A DNA stretch of 64,000 nt, taken from positions 868,001 through 932,000 of the forward strand of contig NW_024468249.1 of the NCBI RefSeq assembly GCF_002104995.1, given 5' to 3'. The notes under the pieces are model-generated. The model saw only the letters and a program-made list of their open reading frames with translations, was not told where the DNA came from and did no database searches. Shown here piece by piece: positions 31,211-43,831 of the stretch. The position numbers and the translations under genes were made by a program. The DNA is from Linderina pennispora (lineage: Eukaryota > Kickxellomycota > Kickxellomycetes > Kickxellales > Kickxellaceae). Positions within the stretch are counted from its first letter, which is position 1. Each line of letters opens with the position of its first letter.

Positions 31211-32644
31211 ATGAGCCAGGAGACTGTTTTCACCGGCAAGCGCGTTCTTCTCAACTCGACATCCGAGGTCGGCCCCGCCACCATCTACGTCGATGGCGCG
31301 GGCAAGGTGGCTCGCATCGAGGCCGAGTACAGGCCCACTGGTGCTACCCTTGACGCCGGCGACAAGCTGCTGATGCCCGGAATCGTCGACGGCCACGTTC
31401 ACATCAACCAAGCCCTGGCCGCACGCAGTGGGAGGGAGTCGTCACCGCCTCGCATGCTGCCGCTGCCGGTGGAGTCACGACCATCGTCGACATGCCGCTG
31501 AACTGCATTCCGTCGACCGTCACCGTTGATGCATACGAGCAGAAGCGCGACAGCTTCAAGGACGGCATGTGGGTTGACGTCGGCACATGGGGTGGGGTTG
31601 TTCCAGGCAACGCCCAGGACCTGGTCCCGATGCTGGCGGCTGGTGCCCGCGGCTTCAAATGCTTCCTGTGCGATTCTGGCGTTGCCGAGTTCCCACCAGT
31701 CAACGAGGAGCAGCTGCGCCTTGGCGATGACCGAGCTCAAGAAGGAGAGCGGGCTGATCATGTTCCACGCCGAGATGGAGACCGGCGCGACTGTCAACGA
31801 GGAGCAGGACCCGACTGCGTATAAGACCTTCTTGGACTCACGCCCGCCCAACATGGAGGTCAAGGCCATTGATCTTGTCATCAAGATGTGCCGCGAGTTT
31901 GCTCCCCACGTTCCCTGCCACATCGTCCACCTGTCGGCTGCCGATGCGCTGCCGGCGATCCGCGCCGCGAAGGCCGAGGGCCTGCCTCTGACAGTTGAGA
32001 CATGCTTCCACTACCTGACCATCAGCGCCGAAGATGTGCCGGCCAAGAGCACCGAGTACAAGTGCTGTCCGCCCATCCGCAGCCAGGCGAACCGCGACAA
32101 ACTCTGGGAGGCAGTCCTGGACGGAACCATTGACTTTGTTGTCTCGGACCACTCGCCCTGCACCCCCGATCTCAAGCTTCACCCGTGCTGCGGCGGCCAC
32201 ATCTCGCAGGGCTCCGTCGAGGGCGACTTTGTCAAGGCCTGGGGCGGCATCGCCTCGGTTGGCATTGGTCTGCCGCTGTTGTGGACTGAGGGCCAGCGTC
32301 GCGGCCTGAAGGTCCAGGATGTCGTGCGGCTGATCTCGGAGCGCACTGCTATCCACTCGGGTCTCAAGGACCGCAAGGGCCAGATTGCTGTCGGCCTGGA
32401 CGCTGATTTCGTCGTCTGGAACCCCGAGGAGACCAACAGCATCACCAAGGACAAGCTGCACTTCCGCAACAAGCTCACTCCGTACCAGGAGCGCGAGTGC
32501 CAGGGATTGGTCCACCAGACCATAGTCCGCGGCAACGTCGTCTACGATATCTCCAAGACCGAGGACAACGCCGACTGGGAGGACAAGTTCTCAAAGAAGC
32601 CGCTCGGCAAGTGGGTCGACGGTGCCATCACTGCGCGCTACTAA
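31211..32644 (+). CDS. DAL1: Allantoinase, with frameshifts
   Basis: Cyclic amidohydrolase opening the ring of allantoin to allantoate in purine catabolism, giving nitrogen. Motifs in order: GIVDGHVHIN (metal His-x-His), GVTTIVDMPLN, GFKCFLCDSGV (carboxylated Lys), LIMFHAEME, PCHIVHLSAADALP, TVETCFHYL, KCCPPIR and VSDHSPCTPDLK (catalytic Asp). Two sites change frame: near 31409-31414, where the usual NEPGRTQWEG segment is scrambled by a net gain of two bases, and near 31717-31721, by a gain of one. Correcting these leaves about 476 residues, normal for the family. Every conserved motif survives in some frame, so assembly error is likelier than decay. It lies just after the similarly affected PUS3 gene. 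Confidence 0.9.
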
Positions 32645-32830
32645 AGCCCCCTCAACCATTTGTCCAATCAATACATGTCTCGTATAAATCATGTGACTCG
32701 GAGCAGCTGCCTAGTTTTTTTTCGCTGAAAGCTGGCTGAAGAGCAGCGAGTTTTCTCTTCTCCGTGTGCTCTCGCCAATTCACAATTACCTTTTATCCAA
32801 ATCGTTCCACATATACTCTAATCCCACAGC

Positions 32831-34432
32831 ATGGTTTTGAACGAACTCGGAGCGCGTATCAACGGCGCGCTGCAGGCGCTGTCGCGGGAGTCTGTCATTG
32901 ACGACAAGGCTCTGGATGCGCTGCTGCGTGACATCTGCGGTGCGCTGCTCGAATCAGATGTGAATGTAAGGCTCGTGCAGCAGCTGCGGCAGAACGTCAA
33001 GAAGCGGGTAAATGTCGAGGAGCTAGCATCGAGCGCCAACAAGCGCAAGATAATCCAGACGGCGGTATTCGACGAGCTGTGCGGTCTGGTGGATCCAGGC
33101 GTGGAGCCGTGGAAGCCGCGCAAGGGCAAGCAGAACGTCATCATGTTTGTTGGTCTGCAGGGAAGCGGAAAGACAACGTCGTGTACGAAGCTGGCGGCAT
33201 ACTATAAGCGCAAGGGCATGAAGGTGGGGCTTGTGTGTGCCGATACGTTCCGTGCGGGAGCATTCGATCAGCTGAAGCAGAATGCGTCGCGCGTGCACAT
33301 TCCGTACTACGGAAGCTATACTGAGGCGGACCCAGTGCAGATTGCGCGGGAGGGCGTGGACAAGTTCAAGGCCGACAAGTTTGACATTATCATTGTCGAT
33401 ACCAGCGGACGGCACAAGCAGGAGGCTGAGCTGTTTGCCGAGATGGTGCAGATTTCCCAGGCTGTGCAGCCCGACAACACGATCTTTGTGATGGACGGGA
33501 CTATCGGCCAGGCAGCCGATGCGCAGGCGCGCGCCTTCAAGGAGTCGGTGGACATTGGGTCGATTATTATCACCAAGATGGATGGCCACGCCAAGGGCGG
33601 AGGTGCTATCAGTGCGGTGGCGGCGACCAGCAGCCCGATTATTTTCATTGGAACCGGTGAGCACATGCACGACCTGGATCGGTTCTCGGCACGGCCGTTT
33701 GTCAGCAAGATGCTGGGCATGGGTGACCTCAGCGGCCTGGTGGAGACCGTGCAGGATCTGCACCTGGAAAAGAACGAGGACATGATGAAGAACATTGTCA
33801 AGGGTGTGTTCACGCTCAAGGACATGCGTGACCAGCTGACAAACATCCTGAAAATGGGCCCGCTGAGCAAAATCATGGGCATGATGCCCGGCATGACGCC
33901 CGAGATGATGGCGGGCATGGATGCTGAGGAGAGCACGCGCCGGCTGCGCAGCTACATGTGTGTATTCGACTCGATGACGGAAGACGAGCTGAACAGCGAC
34001 GGCAAGATGTTTACCGACGAGAAGCGGCTGCGGCGCGTGGCGCGCGGCTCGGGCGTGCGGCTAGTCGATATCCAGGCGATGCTGCACCAGCACCAGCAGT
34101 TTGGCCAGATGATCAAGCGGATGGGCGGGCCAAAGGGCATGCTGAGCAAGATGAACCCCAACATGATGCAGCAGATGGCCAAGAATCCGGCTGCAGCCAT
34201 GAACCCGAATATGCTGAAGCAGATGGGCGGCATGGGCGGCATGCAGAAGATGATCCAGCAAATGGGCGGTATGGGCGGCGTGCAGGACATGATGAAGCAG
34301 ATGATGGGAGGCGGCGGCGGCGGCGGCGGCATGGGCGGTATGCAGGAGATGATGAAGCAGATGATGGGCGGCGGCGGCATGCCTGGTCTTGGCGGATTCG
34401 GCGGAGCTGGCGGCAGCCGTGGACGTCGGTGA
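32831..34432 (+). CDS. SRP54: Signal recognition particle subunit SRP54
   Basis: GTPase that binds signal sequences on nascent chains and docks them to the SRP receptor at the ER. 533 residues in one intact frame. An N-terminal helical domain is followed by the GTPase: GLQGSGKTTS (G1, residues 108-117), DTFRAGAFDQL, DTSGRHKQE (G3), TKMDGHAKGGG (G4) and the GTGEHMHDL closing loop. The methionine-rich M domain (about 320-490) binds SRP RNA and signal peptides. The C-terminus is a Gly/Met-rich low-complexity tail of GGM repeats (about 465-530), longer than in yeast. No irregularities. Confidence 0.98.
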   Translation: MVLNELGARINGALQALSRESVIDDKALDALLRDICGALLESDVNVRLVQQLRQNVKKRVNVEELASSANKRKIIQTAVFDELCGLVDPGVEPWKPRKGKQNVIMFVGLQGSGKTTSCTKLAAYYKRKGMKVGLVCADTFRAGAFDQLKQNASRVHIPYYGSYTEADPVQIAREGVDKFKADKFDIIIVDTSGRHKQEAELFAEMVQISQAVQPDNTIFVMDGTIGQAADAQARAFKESVDIGSIIITKMDGHAKGGGAISAVAATSSPIIFIGTGEHMHDLDRFSARPFVSKMLGMGDLSGLVETVQDLHLEKNEDMMKNIVKGVFTLKDMRDQLTNILKMGPLSKIMGMMPGMTPEMMAGMDAEESTRRLRSYMCVFDSMTEDELNSDGKMFTDEKRLRRVARGSGVRLVDIQAMLHQHQQFGQMIKRMGGPKGMLSKMNPNMMQQMAKNPAAAMNPNMLKQMGGMGGMQKMIQQMGGMGGVQDMMKQMMGGGGGGGGMGGMQEMMKQMMGGGGMPGLGGFGGAGGSRGRR

Positions 34433-34572
34433 AATATCACCACAATCAGATCACTGGATTTGTTTGGGTTTTTTCTGCTCAGCACTTTTCTGCGGTTGCC
34501 CACACGAAAATTTTCTTTCTCTCTATTTAGCAGACAAAACTCCATATCGTACACACAAATTCGAAAGCAGCC

Positions 34573-35496
34573 ATGCCTGACAATTCAGTGCCCAGCATTC
34601 GGCCCGCCGATGTCCGGAACAAGGCGCGGCGCGAAGAGATCTACGGAAAACAGAAGACACTGAAGGCCAAGGCGAAGCGGCAGAAGCGCAAGGAGATGAA
34701 GAGGGAGGAGGCGGAGAACCCCGAGCTGCGCGAGAAGCGGCTGCGCGAGAACGTGCCTGCCACGCAAGAGAACACTCGCGAGTTTGATGAGGCTGTTGTA
34801 GCCGATGCCGACGAGGAGGTGGCGAAGGACGAGGAAGAGGACGAGTTTGCACAGTACTTTAGCGGACAAACGCCCAAGGTGCTTATAACGACGACGCCGA
34901 ATGCCGGTGGCAAGACAGTGTCGTTTGTGAAGGAGCTGCTGTCTGTGATTCCGAATCTCGAGTACATCAAGCGCGGCAAGAAGTTTGAGCTGCAGCAGAT
35001 TATCCAGTTTTGCCGCAACCGCGACTACACCGACCTAATGGTGGTGTCCGAGGACCACAAGGAGCCGACGCACCTGACGATTGTGCATTTGCCAGAGGGC
35101 CCGACGGCACATTTCCGGCTGACGCGGATCAAGGGCGGCAAGGAGATCTCGGGCCATGCACGCGCGACGGCGCACCACCCAGAGCTGATTCTGAACCAGT
35201 TTACGACCCGCCTCGGCCACACTGTCGGACGGATGTTTGCTGCGCTGTTCCCGCAAGTGCCCGAGTTCCAGGGTCGCCAGGCGGTGACCTTCCACAACCA
35301 GAGAGACTTTATCTTCTTCCGCCGCCACCGGTATGTGTTTAGAAGCGGCAAGAGGGTTGATCTGCAGGAGATCGGGCCCAGGTTTACGCTGCGCTTGAGG
35401 TGGCTGCAGAAGGGCCTGTATGACCCGCTCAATGGCGAGTACGAGTGGATCTATAAGGCCGACCTGGAGACAAGTCGCCGGCGCGTGTTCTTGTAG
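34573..35496 (+). CDS. RPF1: Ribosome production factor 1 (Rpf1), Brix domain
   Basis: Nucleolar protein needed for 27S pre-rRNA processing and 60S assembly. 307 residues: a basic N-terminal helix rich in Lys/Arg/Glu (residues about 15-75), an acidic stretch (about 80-100), then a Brix domain. The domain opens with PKVLITTTPNAG and includes YTDLMVVSEDHKEPTHLTIV, the ELILNQFTTRLGHTVGRMFA segment, and HNQRDFIFFRRHRY with the closing GPRFTLRLRWLQKG. These match Rpf1 rather than Imp4, Brx1 or Rpf2. Intact frame with a clear ATG about 140 bp after SRP54. Confidence 0.95.
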   Translation: MPDNSVPSIRPADVRNKARREEIYGKQKTLKAKAKRQKRKEMKREEAENPELREKRLRENVPATQENTREFDEAVVADADEEVAKDEEEDEFAQYFSGQTPKVLITTTPNAGGKTVSFVKELLSVIPNLEYIKRGKKFELQQIIQFCRNRDYTDLMVVSEDHKEPTHLTIVHLPEGPTAHFRLTRIKGGKEISGHARATAHHPELILNQFTTRLGHTVGRMFAALFPQVPEFQGRQAVTFHNQRDFIFFRRHRYVFRSGKRVDLQEIGPRFTLRLRWLQKGLYDPLNGEYEWIYKADLETSRRRVFL

Positions 35497-37119
35497 GCGA
35501 ACGCTTAGTCCTAGTAAATGATAGCACCTCAAGCTCTTGACAAGGCATTGTCCACGTGACTGCTGACAATCGCCACTCTGATCGTTAATTTTCACAATAA
35601 TGCACAGACAACGCCAGCCCGTGGGGGAGATCGTCATCCCTATTTCCAGCCATTGCAGCGCATTCAGGATCCATCCGGTGCTCCACTCCTTGGCAAAGGC
35701 TTCCGAAAGTATACACGGGGAGGAGGGGATGTAAACACAGCGAGTGCAATGCCATGTGGGGCACACCATATCGATAAGCCATCATCGGCACCCACCCATG
35801 CGTGCGCATATGCGTAGCGTGATTTTATGTTCTTGGTGTGGCTGAGCCCCGAAATCGTATATAATTGCATTGGATTGTGCCAGAGCGGTATAAAGCCTGC
35901 AAGGCCAAAAGAAATTCGAGTTGCTTTGGAGACGGTGTTGACGAGAAGGAGCCCCCGGTTCTCCCGGGTTGAAAATTTTTTACGTCGTCTTGGCCTTGCT
36001 TCGTCCGGAAAAAGTGGTCCATGATTTTCCGTCTGTGGCCTGCATGTAACCCGTCGCGCACCATCACCTCCCCTCATCATTAGCGCTTATTTTTTGAAAG
36101 TCAGCTGAGACCGGGCATGCACTCGTCCCCTTGGAGCCCCCAAGTATGCTGGCGACTCGCGGGCCATGGCTCGCAAAAATGCCGTTGGCGCGCCTACTGG
36201 GCCATTGGAGCGCCATCGTCGTTTCTGGAGCCGGCTCCTTCGCCGATTTTTCGACTATGATGTGTTGCTTTTCTATAACCCCCTCAAGCCATTATCCTGA
36301 CTACCCAATCACAATGCCGAGAAAATAGGAAAGCCCGCGAAAATCTTGAAAAAACTCATGGACGCGGGTCGCAACCCGCATCAGCCGGGCAGCCGGGCCC
36401 CTCCCCCCTGACAAGCAAAACTTGGTGTTAAAAAAAAGAATTGCGTTCGCCTCGCGAGTTCTCCTTTCCGTCCACGAAATTTTTCGTTCTCTGCCGTTTA
36501 TTCCTCTCTTTTTCCCACAGTTTGTTTTCGCTCCTATACTTTCGATATCGGTTTTAGCGCACACTTTTGGCGCGATTTCGCAGTTGTCAGAAACCGGTCC
36601 ACAGCCTAATTTCGCATTTGGTCCCGGCAAATTTCAAACCTCGTATATTATCTTTCTCGCCGCGTGGGCCTAAACCGCTAGTGTCTCCCTGGCGCGTTGA
36701 AGCTAAATTGCTAAACACCAGATCTTCAACCACCGCCCTTTTCTTAAATTTCGGTCCAAGAGCCCTGACACCACGGTCACCGCTTCTGAGTCCTTTAGCC
36801 TGGCACTCGGGATAAAAAAGACATTAGGCGTGCCCTGTGAACCACAGAAGGCATACACTTCTCCCCATCAATCGCCATCATCTGCGAAATAGGAGACATC
36901 ATCACAGGTCTCGGCGGGTTTTTCGTGTCGTCGTTTGCTGCAGAGTAAATACATCCGGAAAATTGCTCAATAGCCCCAGAGCGTCCTTATTTCAGTGTCC
37001 CCACCACCATCTTTCTCTCCTTCCTGCCTCCATTTTCTGTTGCACTTTTTTCTGTGATTTATACCTTCCCCTTTCCACCTGTCCTCAGATAACGCAAGGG
37101 GCTAGGCTGATTATACACC
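35497..37119. other. 1.6-kb intergenic region upstream of INO80
   Basis: No coding family seen on either strand. Contains CACGTGA at 35553-35559, a TATAAAG at 35890-35896, and T/C-rich stretches from 36430 to the INO80 ATG that suggest a long promoter and 5' UTR. Confidence 0.5.
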
Positions 37120-37488
37120 ATGTCTTACGACCGCACATCTAACAGCGACGGCTCCGGTGCCCACAACCTCAACCGCATCCTGTCACCAGGCGCCAATAGA
37201 AGCGGTGGTGAGGACGGGTCTGTTGACCACCACTACCAGCAGCAACCGCAACCGCAACCACAACCGCAGCAGCAGGACGGAGCGTACCGGCAACCGGCAA
37301 ATTATCAACCTGCAGATGCGCCTGGATACCGGCAGACAGCACCCACCTACAGCAGCCCACGGACGCAGCCGTACCATCAGCACGGGTACTCTCATGGTGG
37401 CGATGATTACGCTCACTACAGCAGGGCTGGGTATGAGTACCCTCGACAGCAACAGCAACAGCAGCAGCAAGAACAAGAACAAGAGCAA

Positions 37489-37554
<66 letters not shown>

Positions 37555-40500
37555 TCTAGCAGCCGGGAATACGCACAGGACAATCGTGCCTACGAATATG
37601 CGAACCAGCAGCAGGCATACCAAGATCAGGCACATGCTGACTATGCAGGTTACCGGCAAGAGCCATATAGTTCGCGGCAGCGCGACTATGATTACGAGGC
37701 ACAGCGGTACGCATATGACTATGACCGGCGGGAAGCTGGCTGGCAGGGGTACGCCCAGCAGACCTCTGGGTACCGGTCGGACCACCACAACCACCACTAC
37801 CAACAGCAGCAGCAGGACGAGTACTATGCACGCTACGGATACAGCCAGCCGGCCACATCATCGTACGGCCAACATTCAATCAGCTCCGGCAATGGCGCTG
37901 ATGGCCCGCACCATTCGACCAGCTACTATGATCGGTACCCGCAGACCAGCGGGGCGGCCGACGGAGGTGCTACCGCAGGATATGGATACCGCAATTCGCA
38001 GAGCGAGATGCATGTGTCAGGTCCAGAATACAGCTCAGTAGCACCAGCAGCTGGGGACACTGCGTACCGATCACACTCGACGTATCCAGCTGGATATCCA
38101 GAGTCCAGCTACGCACAGGACAGCCAGATACCTGACCGCAGATACAATCTCGACATGCACCTGAACCGGCAGGCTGGTACCCAGGGGTATGAGTACACTA
38201 CACCGGATCCTGCACGTCAAGCCTATAACGGACGCACCCCCGATCCTGCAGGAGCAACACCACAGCCGCAGCAATACCAGCGGTCGTCAAATCCGCCGCA
38301 GGGCTCGTCCGCATACGGAACAAACCCAGGATATACTGTGGAGATGGGCTACTATGTAAGTCAAGTGCACGGTAACTGCCACTGCCAGTGCGTGTGAATG
38401 AGTGCATGTAAACGAAAATGGAGTTTCGGGTTACTGACGCTTCTACGACATTTTACATTTTTAGGGCAGCAACGATCGGGTAGGGTCTGTTGAGAGGACT
38501 GGGCATGGGCAGCAGTCATCTGGATTTGGTATTGCCTCGCTTTTAGCTGACCGACCATCGTCAACATCAGCCCAGCAGCAGTACCACCAACACGACCAGC
38601 ACCAGGCAGACTACGACTACCAGTACAGCAACGGCAGCTACGGTAGACACGGGCATTATGATCGGGCTGGCAGAGAGTACCGGAGCCCAGTGCCACCTGG
38701 ATCAGGATATGCGGATACTCAGGCGCGCTACCAGCCGCAGGGCGAGCCTCATGCGGATTCGCACAGAATGATGTCGATCTCGCAGCTGGTTGGGAACAGT
38801 GCAGAGGCAGCAGGCGAACAAGCAGAATATGCGCACCGCACTTCGTCTGCATTCCAGCGCTACACACCGCCCCCGCCCTCGTCGCATTATCACAACCATC
38901 CGCAGGCTGGCTACTTCGAGAACTACCCCGGCCAAAATCCCATCCCAGAGGACCAGATAGAGCAGCAGCAGCAACAGCAGCAGCAGGAGCAAAGTGGACC
39001 ACCCATGCGGTCAGAGTGCGATTCCGGCCGGTCGCCTGATGTACCACTGGCCAAGCGGCAGTCCACCTGGCATGCGAAGCAGCAGGGCCCCATCGTGGTA
39101 TCTGACGACGACGCTACGCCCGCGCTGCCTCCGGCGTCCGCAGGAAAGGCGGGTGAGCCGATGGCCGCCTTTAGCGACGAGGACAGCCAGCCGTTGGCCA
39201 ACCGCACAGCGAGCGGCCTGACTCTTGATCAGCCCAAGCCGCCTCCTGCGAAGCGCCGTCGCCAGTCGCGTGCGCAAGGCACCCGCCGCCGGACTTCCAC
39301 TTCTGCAGGCACGGCCGCTCAAAGCAACAATGCCACAGGCGACGACAGCACTGCCAACAGCACCAAGGGTAGTAGCCGACGCAAGACGGGTCGCAAGGGC
39401 CGCGGATCCAAGAAGGTTGAGCTCAGCAGCCAGTTTGTCTACGACGAGGATGCCGATGAGGACGATCCGTCGGTGCTAGAGCAGAACGCATCCGCCTTTG
39501 ATGGTAACGGATATACACACAGGTCCACTGGCGACCAGGAGGTAGCAGTGCCTAATGCCGACGAGGGCGACGGTGCAGCAGCCGTGACAACGACCACTGC
39601 CATCCACCGCAGCCTCGAGAACGGCGACTCCAGCGTTGATCAGCATGTGCAAGAGTACATCCAGCACGTGCGGCAACGCAACTCTCGTGCCATTGAGAAG
39701 TACGAGGAGAAGTCGCGGCAAAAGTATGAGCGCATGCAGGAGCACATCATGCGCAAGTACGGCCCGTATCTGCAGCGGTACACTGACCATATGGAGGGTA
39801 CTCGCAACACGCAAGATGAGAGCTACCACCAGCCATCGGGCTTGCCGCGCGAGGACGAGTACGATCTAATGGACGACGTTCACGACCAGATGCCTGGATC
39901 ACGCAAGCGCAAGAACGGGCCACACCACCGTCGCAACGCCAGCCAGTCGACGCGTCGTGGGCAGAACGGCTATCGGGGTGAGAGTGGCGAATTTGACTCG
40001 CCGTTTGCTGTGTCGCAGCTCGGCTCAATGCAGCCGCCAGCGATGGGCTACTTTACCCCGTCTCGGCCTGCGTCGCCTGGCGTGGTCGACGATGGGCACG
40101 ATGCGCAGTACGACTATGGCTACCGCCGCAACGACTCCCCTCTGTCGGACATGCGTGGCATTGAGCCGCATATGACCGAGGAGGAAATCGCGCAGATGCG
40201 TCGCGAGGACGAGGCTCAGCGTGAGAGCGATGGACGCAAGAGCATGTGGGCACACATTGCCGTCGACTACATTCCGAGGGCTTACCGGCACATGCAGGCG
40301 AATGTTGTTCTGCGCAACGGCAATCTGCTCAAGATCTCCCAGCTGGCGCAGCGCGAAATCCGCCGCATCTATGGGCCACCGTCCACGCGTGTCATCCAGC
40401 TCAACCCGCATCAGCCGACGTATATCCAGAGACCACCCAAGGAGCTGCTGACAAGGGCTCGGCGCAGCATGCGCGAGATGCTGATGTTTTGGAAGCGGCA

Positions 40501-43500
40501 TGAGAAGGAGGAGCGTGAGATGCGCAAGCGCGCGGAGAAAGAGGCGATTGACCGCCAGCGCCAGGAGGAGGAGGCGCGTGAAGCCAGGCGACAGGCGCGC
40601 AAGCTCAACTTCCTGATCACTCAGACTGAGCTGTACAGCCATTTCATTGGCGACAAGATCAGCGGCGGATCCAAGGGCAGCACCGACAAGGCAGACGGAC
40701 CGAGCAGCGCATCCACTGCGTTCGGCGAGCTCGACTTTGATGAGGCCGACGATGCATCGATCCAAGCCCACGCTAAGCTCAGCGCCCAGAATGCTTTGGC
40801 GCAGCAGCAGGAGAAGACACGTGAGTTTGACGCCCAGCGCAAGGAGCAGCTGGCCGAGCAGCAGGGCGAGGCTGCTGACAGCAATGTAGCCAGTGCACTC
40901 GATGCGATGGACTTCCAGCAGCCCGAGACCCTGTCTGGTACCGAAGTGGCGCAGCCGCACATGCTTATGTGCCAGCTCAAGGAGTACCAGCTCAAGGGCC
41001 TGAACTGGCTGGCCAACCTGTACGAGCAGGGCATCAACGGCATCCTGGCTGACGAGATGGGTCTTGGCAAGACAGTGCAGTCGATCTCGCTGCTGGCGTA
41101 CCTTGCTGAGACACACAATATCTGGGGGCCGTTCATGGTGGTTGCGCCCGCTTCGACGCTGCACAACTGGCAGCAGGAGCTGACGCGGTTCGTGCCCGAG
41201 TTCAAGGTCCTGCCGTACTGGGGCTCGCAGAAGGACCGCAAGGTGCTGCGCAAGTCACTGTATAACCCGCAGAACCTCTCGCGCAAGGACTCTGCATTCC
41301 ACGTACTGGTCACCTCGTACCAACTGGTGGTCTCGGATGAGTCGTACCTGAACCGCGTCAAGTGGCAGTACATGGTGCTGGACGAGGCGCAGGCGATCAA
41401 AAGCTCAACTTCGGCACGTTGGAAGACGCTGCTTGGCTTCCACTGCCGCAACCGGCTGCTTTTGACGGGTACACCCATCCAGAACAGCATGCAGGAGCTG
41501 TGGGCGCTGCTGCACTTTATCATGCCGACGCTGTTTGACTCGCACGAGGAGTTCAGCGAGTGGTTCTCGCGCGATATCGAGGCGCACGCCGAGAACCGGT
41601 CGGTGATGAATCAGCACCAGCTGCACCGTCTACACATGATTCTGAAGCCGTTTATGCTGCGACGCAACAAGCGGCACGTGCAGCACGAGCTGGGCGAGAA
41701 GATCGAGCACCTGGTGCCGTGCGATCTGACACAGCGGCAAAAGATCATGTATCGCGGCCTCATGAGCAAGATCTCGGTTCCTGAGCTGCTGGAGCGGGTG
41801 CAGAACGGCGGCAATGGATCGCGTGGTGGTAAGGACGACTCGGACGAGAGCCTGATGAACCTGGTCATGCAGTTCCGCAAGGTCTGCAGTCACCCGGAGC
41901 TGTTTGAGCGTGCTGAGGTCGAGAGCCCCTATGTCTGTGGGTCGTTCCCGACCACGGGCTCGCTGATCCGCGAGGGCGATGAGCTGTGGTGCAGCTACGC
42001 AACACGTAGCCTACTCGAGTTCAAGATGCCCAAGCTCCTGTACCGCGACTCGCCCATGCTACCCAATGTGCTCACGGTGCGTGACCACATTCTCAACAAC
42101 AGGCTGTCGCTGTGGACGCCAGAGAACATTGCGTCGCAGCAGTCGGAGTCCAGCCTGATGTCGCTGCTCCGTCTGTGTACACCGTCAGCGAGCATCGCCA
42201 CCAGGGCATTCTCGGGTTCGTTGGCGCAGCGGCTAGACGACATTGAAGCCGTCGATGCCAAAGAAAGCGGTCTGCGACAGAGCCTGCTGATGTCTGGCCA
42301 TGACAGTGATGAGGTTCCAGACTCGCTGCGCTATGCTGCCCAGGGATCGGCTCTGCATGTGCTGAGCAACTTGTTCACGCGGGAGAACCTGGCAGTGTCA
42401 CCCAACCTGCGCGGTCTGGCACAAATCACAGCCAGCGAGTTTGCTCACTCGCTGCTTAGTATTGTGCCGCCAGCGTACAAGCCGCCAGCTGTAGCCCCAC
42501 CAATCGAACTAGCGGTCAGCGACCGGTCCGCAGCCTGGGAGAACGCCGACTACATGCTGCTCAACCCGCTGGCATCACGCATCACGGGTGGCAAGACGTT
42601 TGCGAGCGACGATTGGACGCGGCCGTTCCGGGCACAGGGCGGCAGCGATATCTGGATGCCATCGATGGACAAGCTGATTCGGTACTCGGGCAAGATGGCT
42701 GTGCTGGACAAGCTGCTGACGCGGCTGAAGGCTGAGGGCCACCGGGTGCTGCTCTACTTCCAGATGACCAAGATGATTGACCTGTTCGAGGAGTACCTTG
42801 CCTACCGCAAGTATACGTATCTGCGTCTGGACGGATCGTCCAGGATCTCCGACCGCCGAGACATGGTTATGGACTGGCAGACACGCGACGACATCTTCAT
42901 TTTCCTGCTCAGCACGCGCGCTGGTGGCCTTGGCATCAACCTGACTGCAGCTGACACGGTCATCTTCTTTGAGAGCGACTGGAACCCGACCGTCGACAGC
43001 CAGGCTATGGACCGTGCCCACCGGCTGGGCCAGACCAAGCAGGTGGTTGTGTACCGACTGATCACCCGTGGTACTGTCGAAGAGCGGATTCTGCAGCGTG
43101 CGCGGCAGAAGGACGAAATCCACCGCATGGTCATTGCTGGCGGCGACCAGAAGAGCGCCGCAGCTATATCGACGATACGGTCGGGCGACGCCGAAGCCGA
43201 TGGTGAAACATTCGGTGAGGGATTCTCGTCCAACTTTGAGATGAACTCGAAGGAGCTTGTCACTCTGCTGCTCGACGAGGCTACCGATGACGATGACAAG
43301 GTGCGCAACGAGCGGCTGGTGATGGAGCGGCTCGCCCAGGCCACTTCCAATCGACTGTACAGCAGCTTTCCACTCCCAGGCGTGCCGAATGTGCCTGCTG
43401 TCGACGGCCAAGAGCCATGGGAGACGGCCATTGTGCTGCCGCCGCCAAGACCCATTGAGGAGTTGCCCGAGGTCACGGGCGCTGCTGATGCTGTGCTGGA

Positions 43501-43831
43501 CGCGGCGATCCAGAAGCAAAACGACCAGGAGGCTGAGCGTCAAAAGATGCAGCTCCTGCTGAAGCGCGGCGGACCCGGGTCGCGCGGCAGCCGTGGGCGA
43601 CGTGGTGGATTGCAGCCGCGCGAAAAGCGCAAGCCTAGGGCGCGCAAGAGCAGCACTGTAACCAGCCGCAGTGGCTCTCGTGCTGGCACGCCAGAGCCAG
43701 CAGCCAAGCGCACCCGCACGAGTGTTTCGGCCAAGAACAGCGCGGCAGCGACGCCCAAGGAATCGCAGGCCTCGACACCGGCGCCCACGTCGGCCCTGGC
43801 TGTCAGCACGTCGGCGTCATCGTCGACGTGA
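37120..43831 (+). CDS. INO80: INO80 chromatin-remodelling ATPase, two exons
   Basis: Catalytic subunit of the nuclear INO80 nucleosome remodeller. Exon 1 is 37120-38355, the intron 38356-38464 (GTAAGT, branch TTACTGAC, TTTTAG), exon 2 38465-43831; about 2200 residues. The first 650 residues are disordered, Gln/Tyr-rich, with a pure CAG tract. A DBINO region follows (about residues 1070-1140; MREMLMFWKRHEKEEREMRK). The Snf2 ATPase begins with QLKEYQLKGLNWLANLYEQG and has the Walker A segment DEMGLGKT, DEAQAIKSS (Walker B) and LTGTPIQN. A long insert of about 260 residues separates the lobes, diagnostic of INO80. The second lobe has LRLDGSSRISDR and DRAHRLGQTK. The tail is basic and Ser/Thr/Ala-rich. 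Frame intact. Confidence 0.96.
37492..37551 (+). repeat. Uninterrupted (CAG)20 microsatellite in INO80
   Basis: Twenty perfect CAG units encode the core of a glutamine tract interrupted by Glu on its left side. Purity predicts length variation between strains. Confidence 0.9.

Noticed and set aside
29498-31721. Programmed +1 frameshifting
   Set aside because: No common slippery motif or stop context at the sites, the number per gene is implausible, and they cluster by position rather than by gene class.
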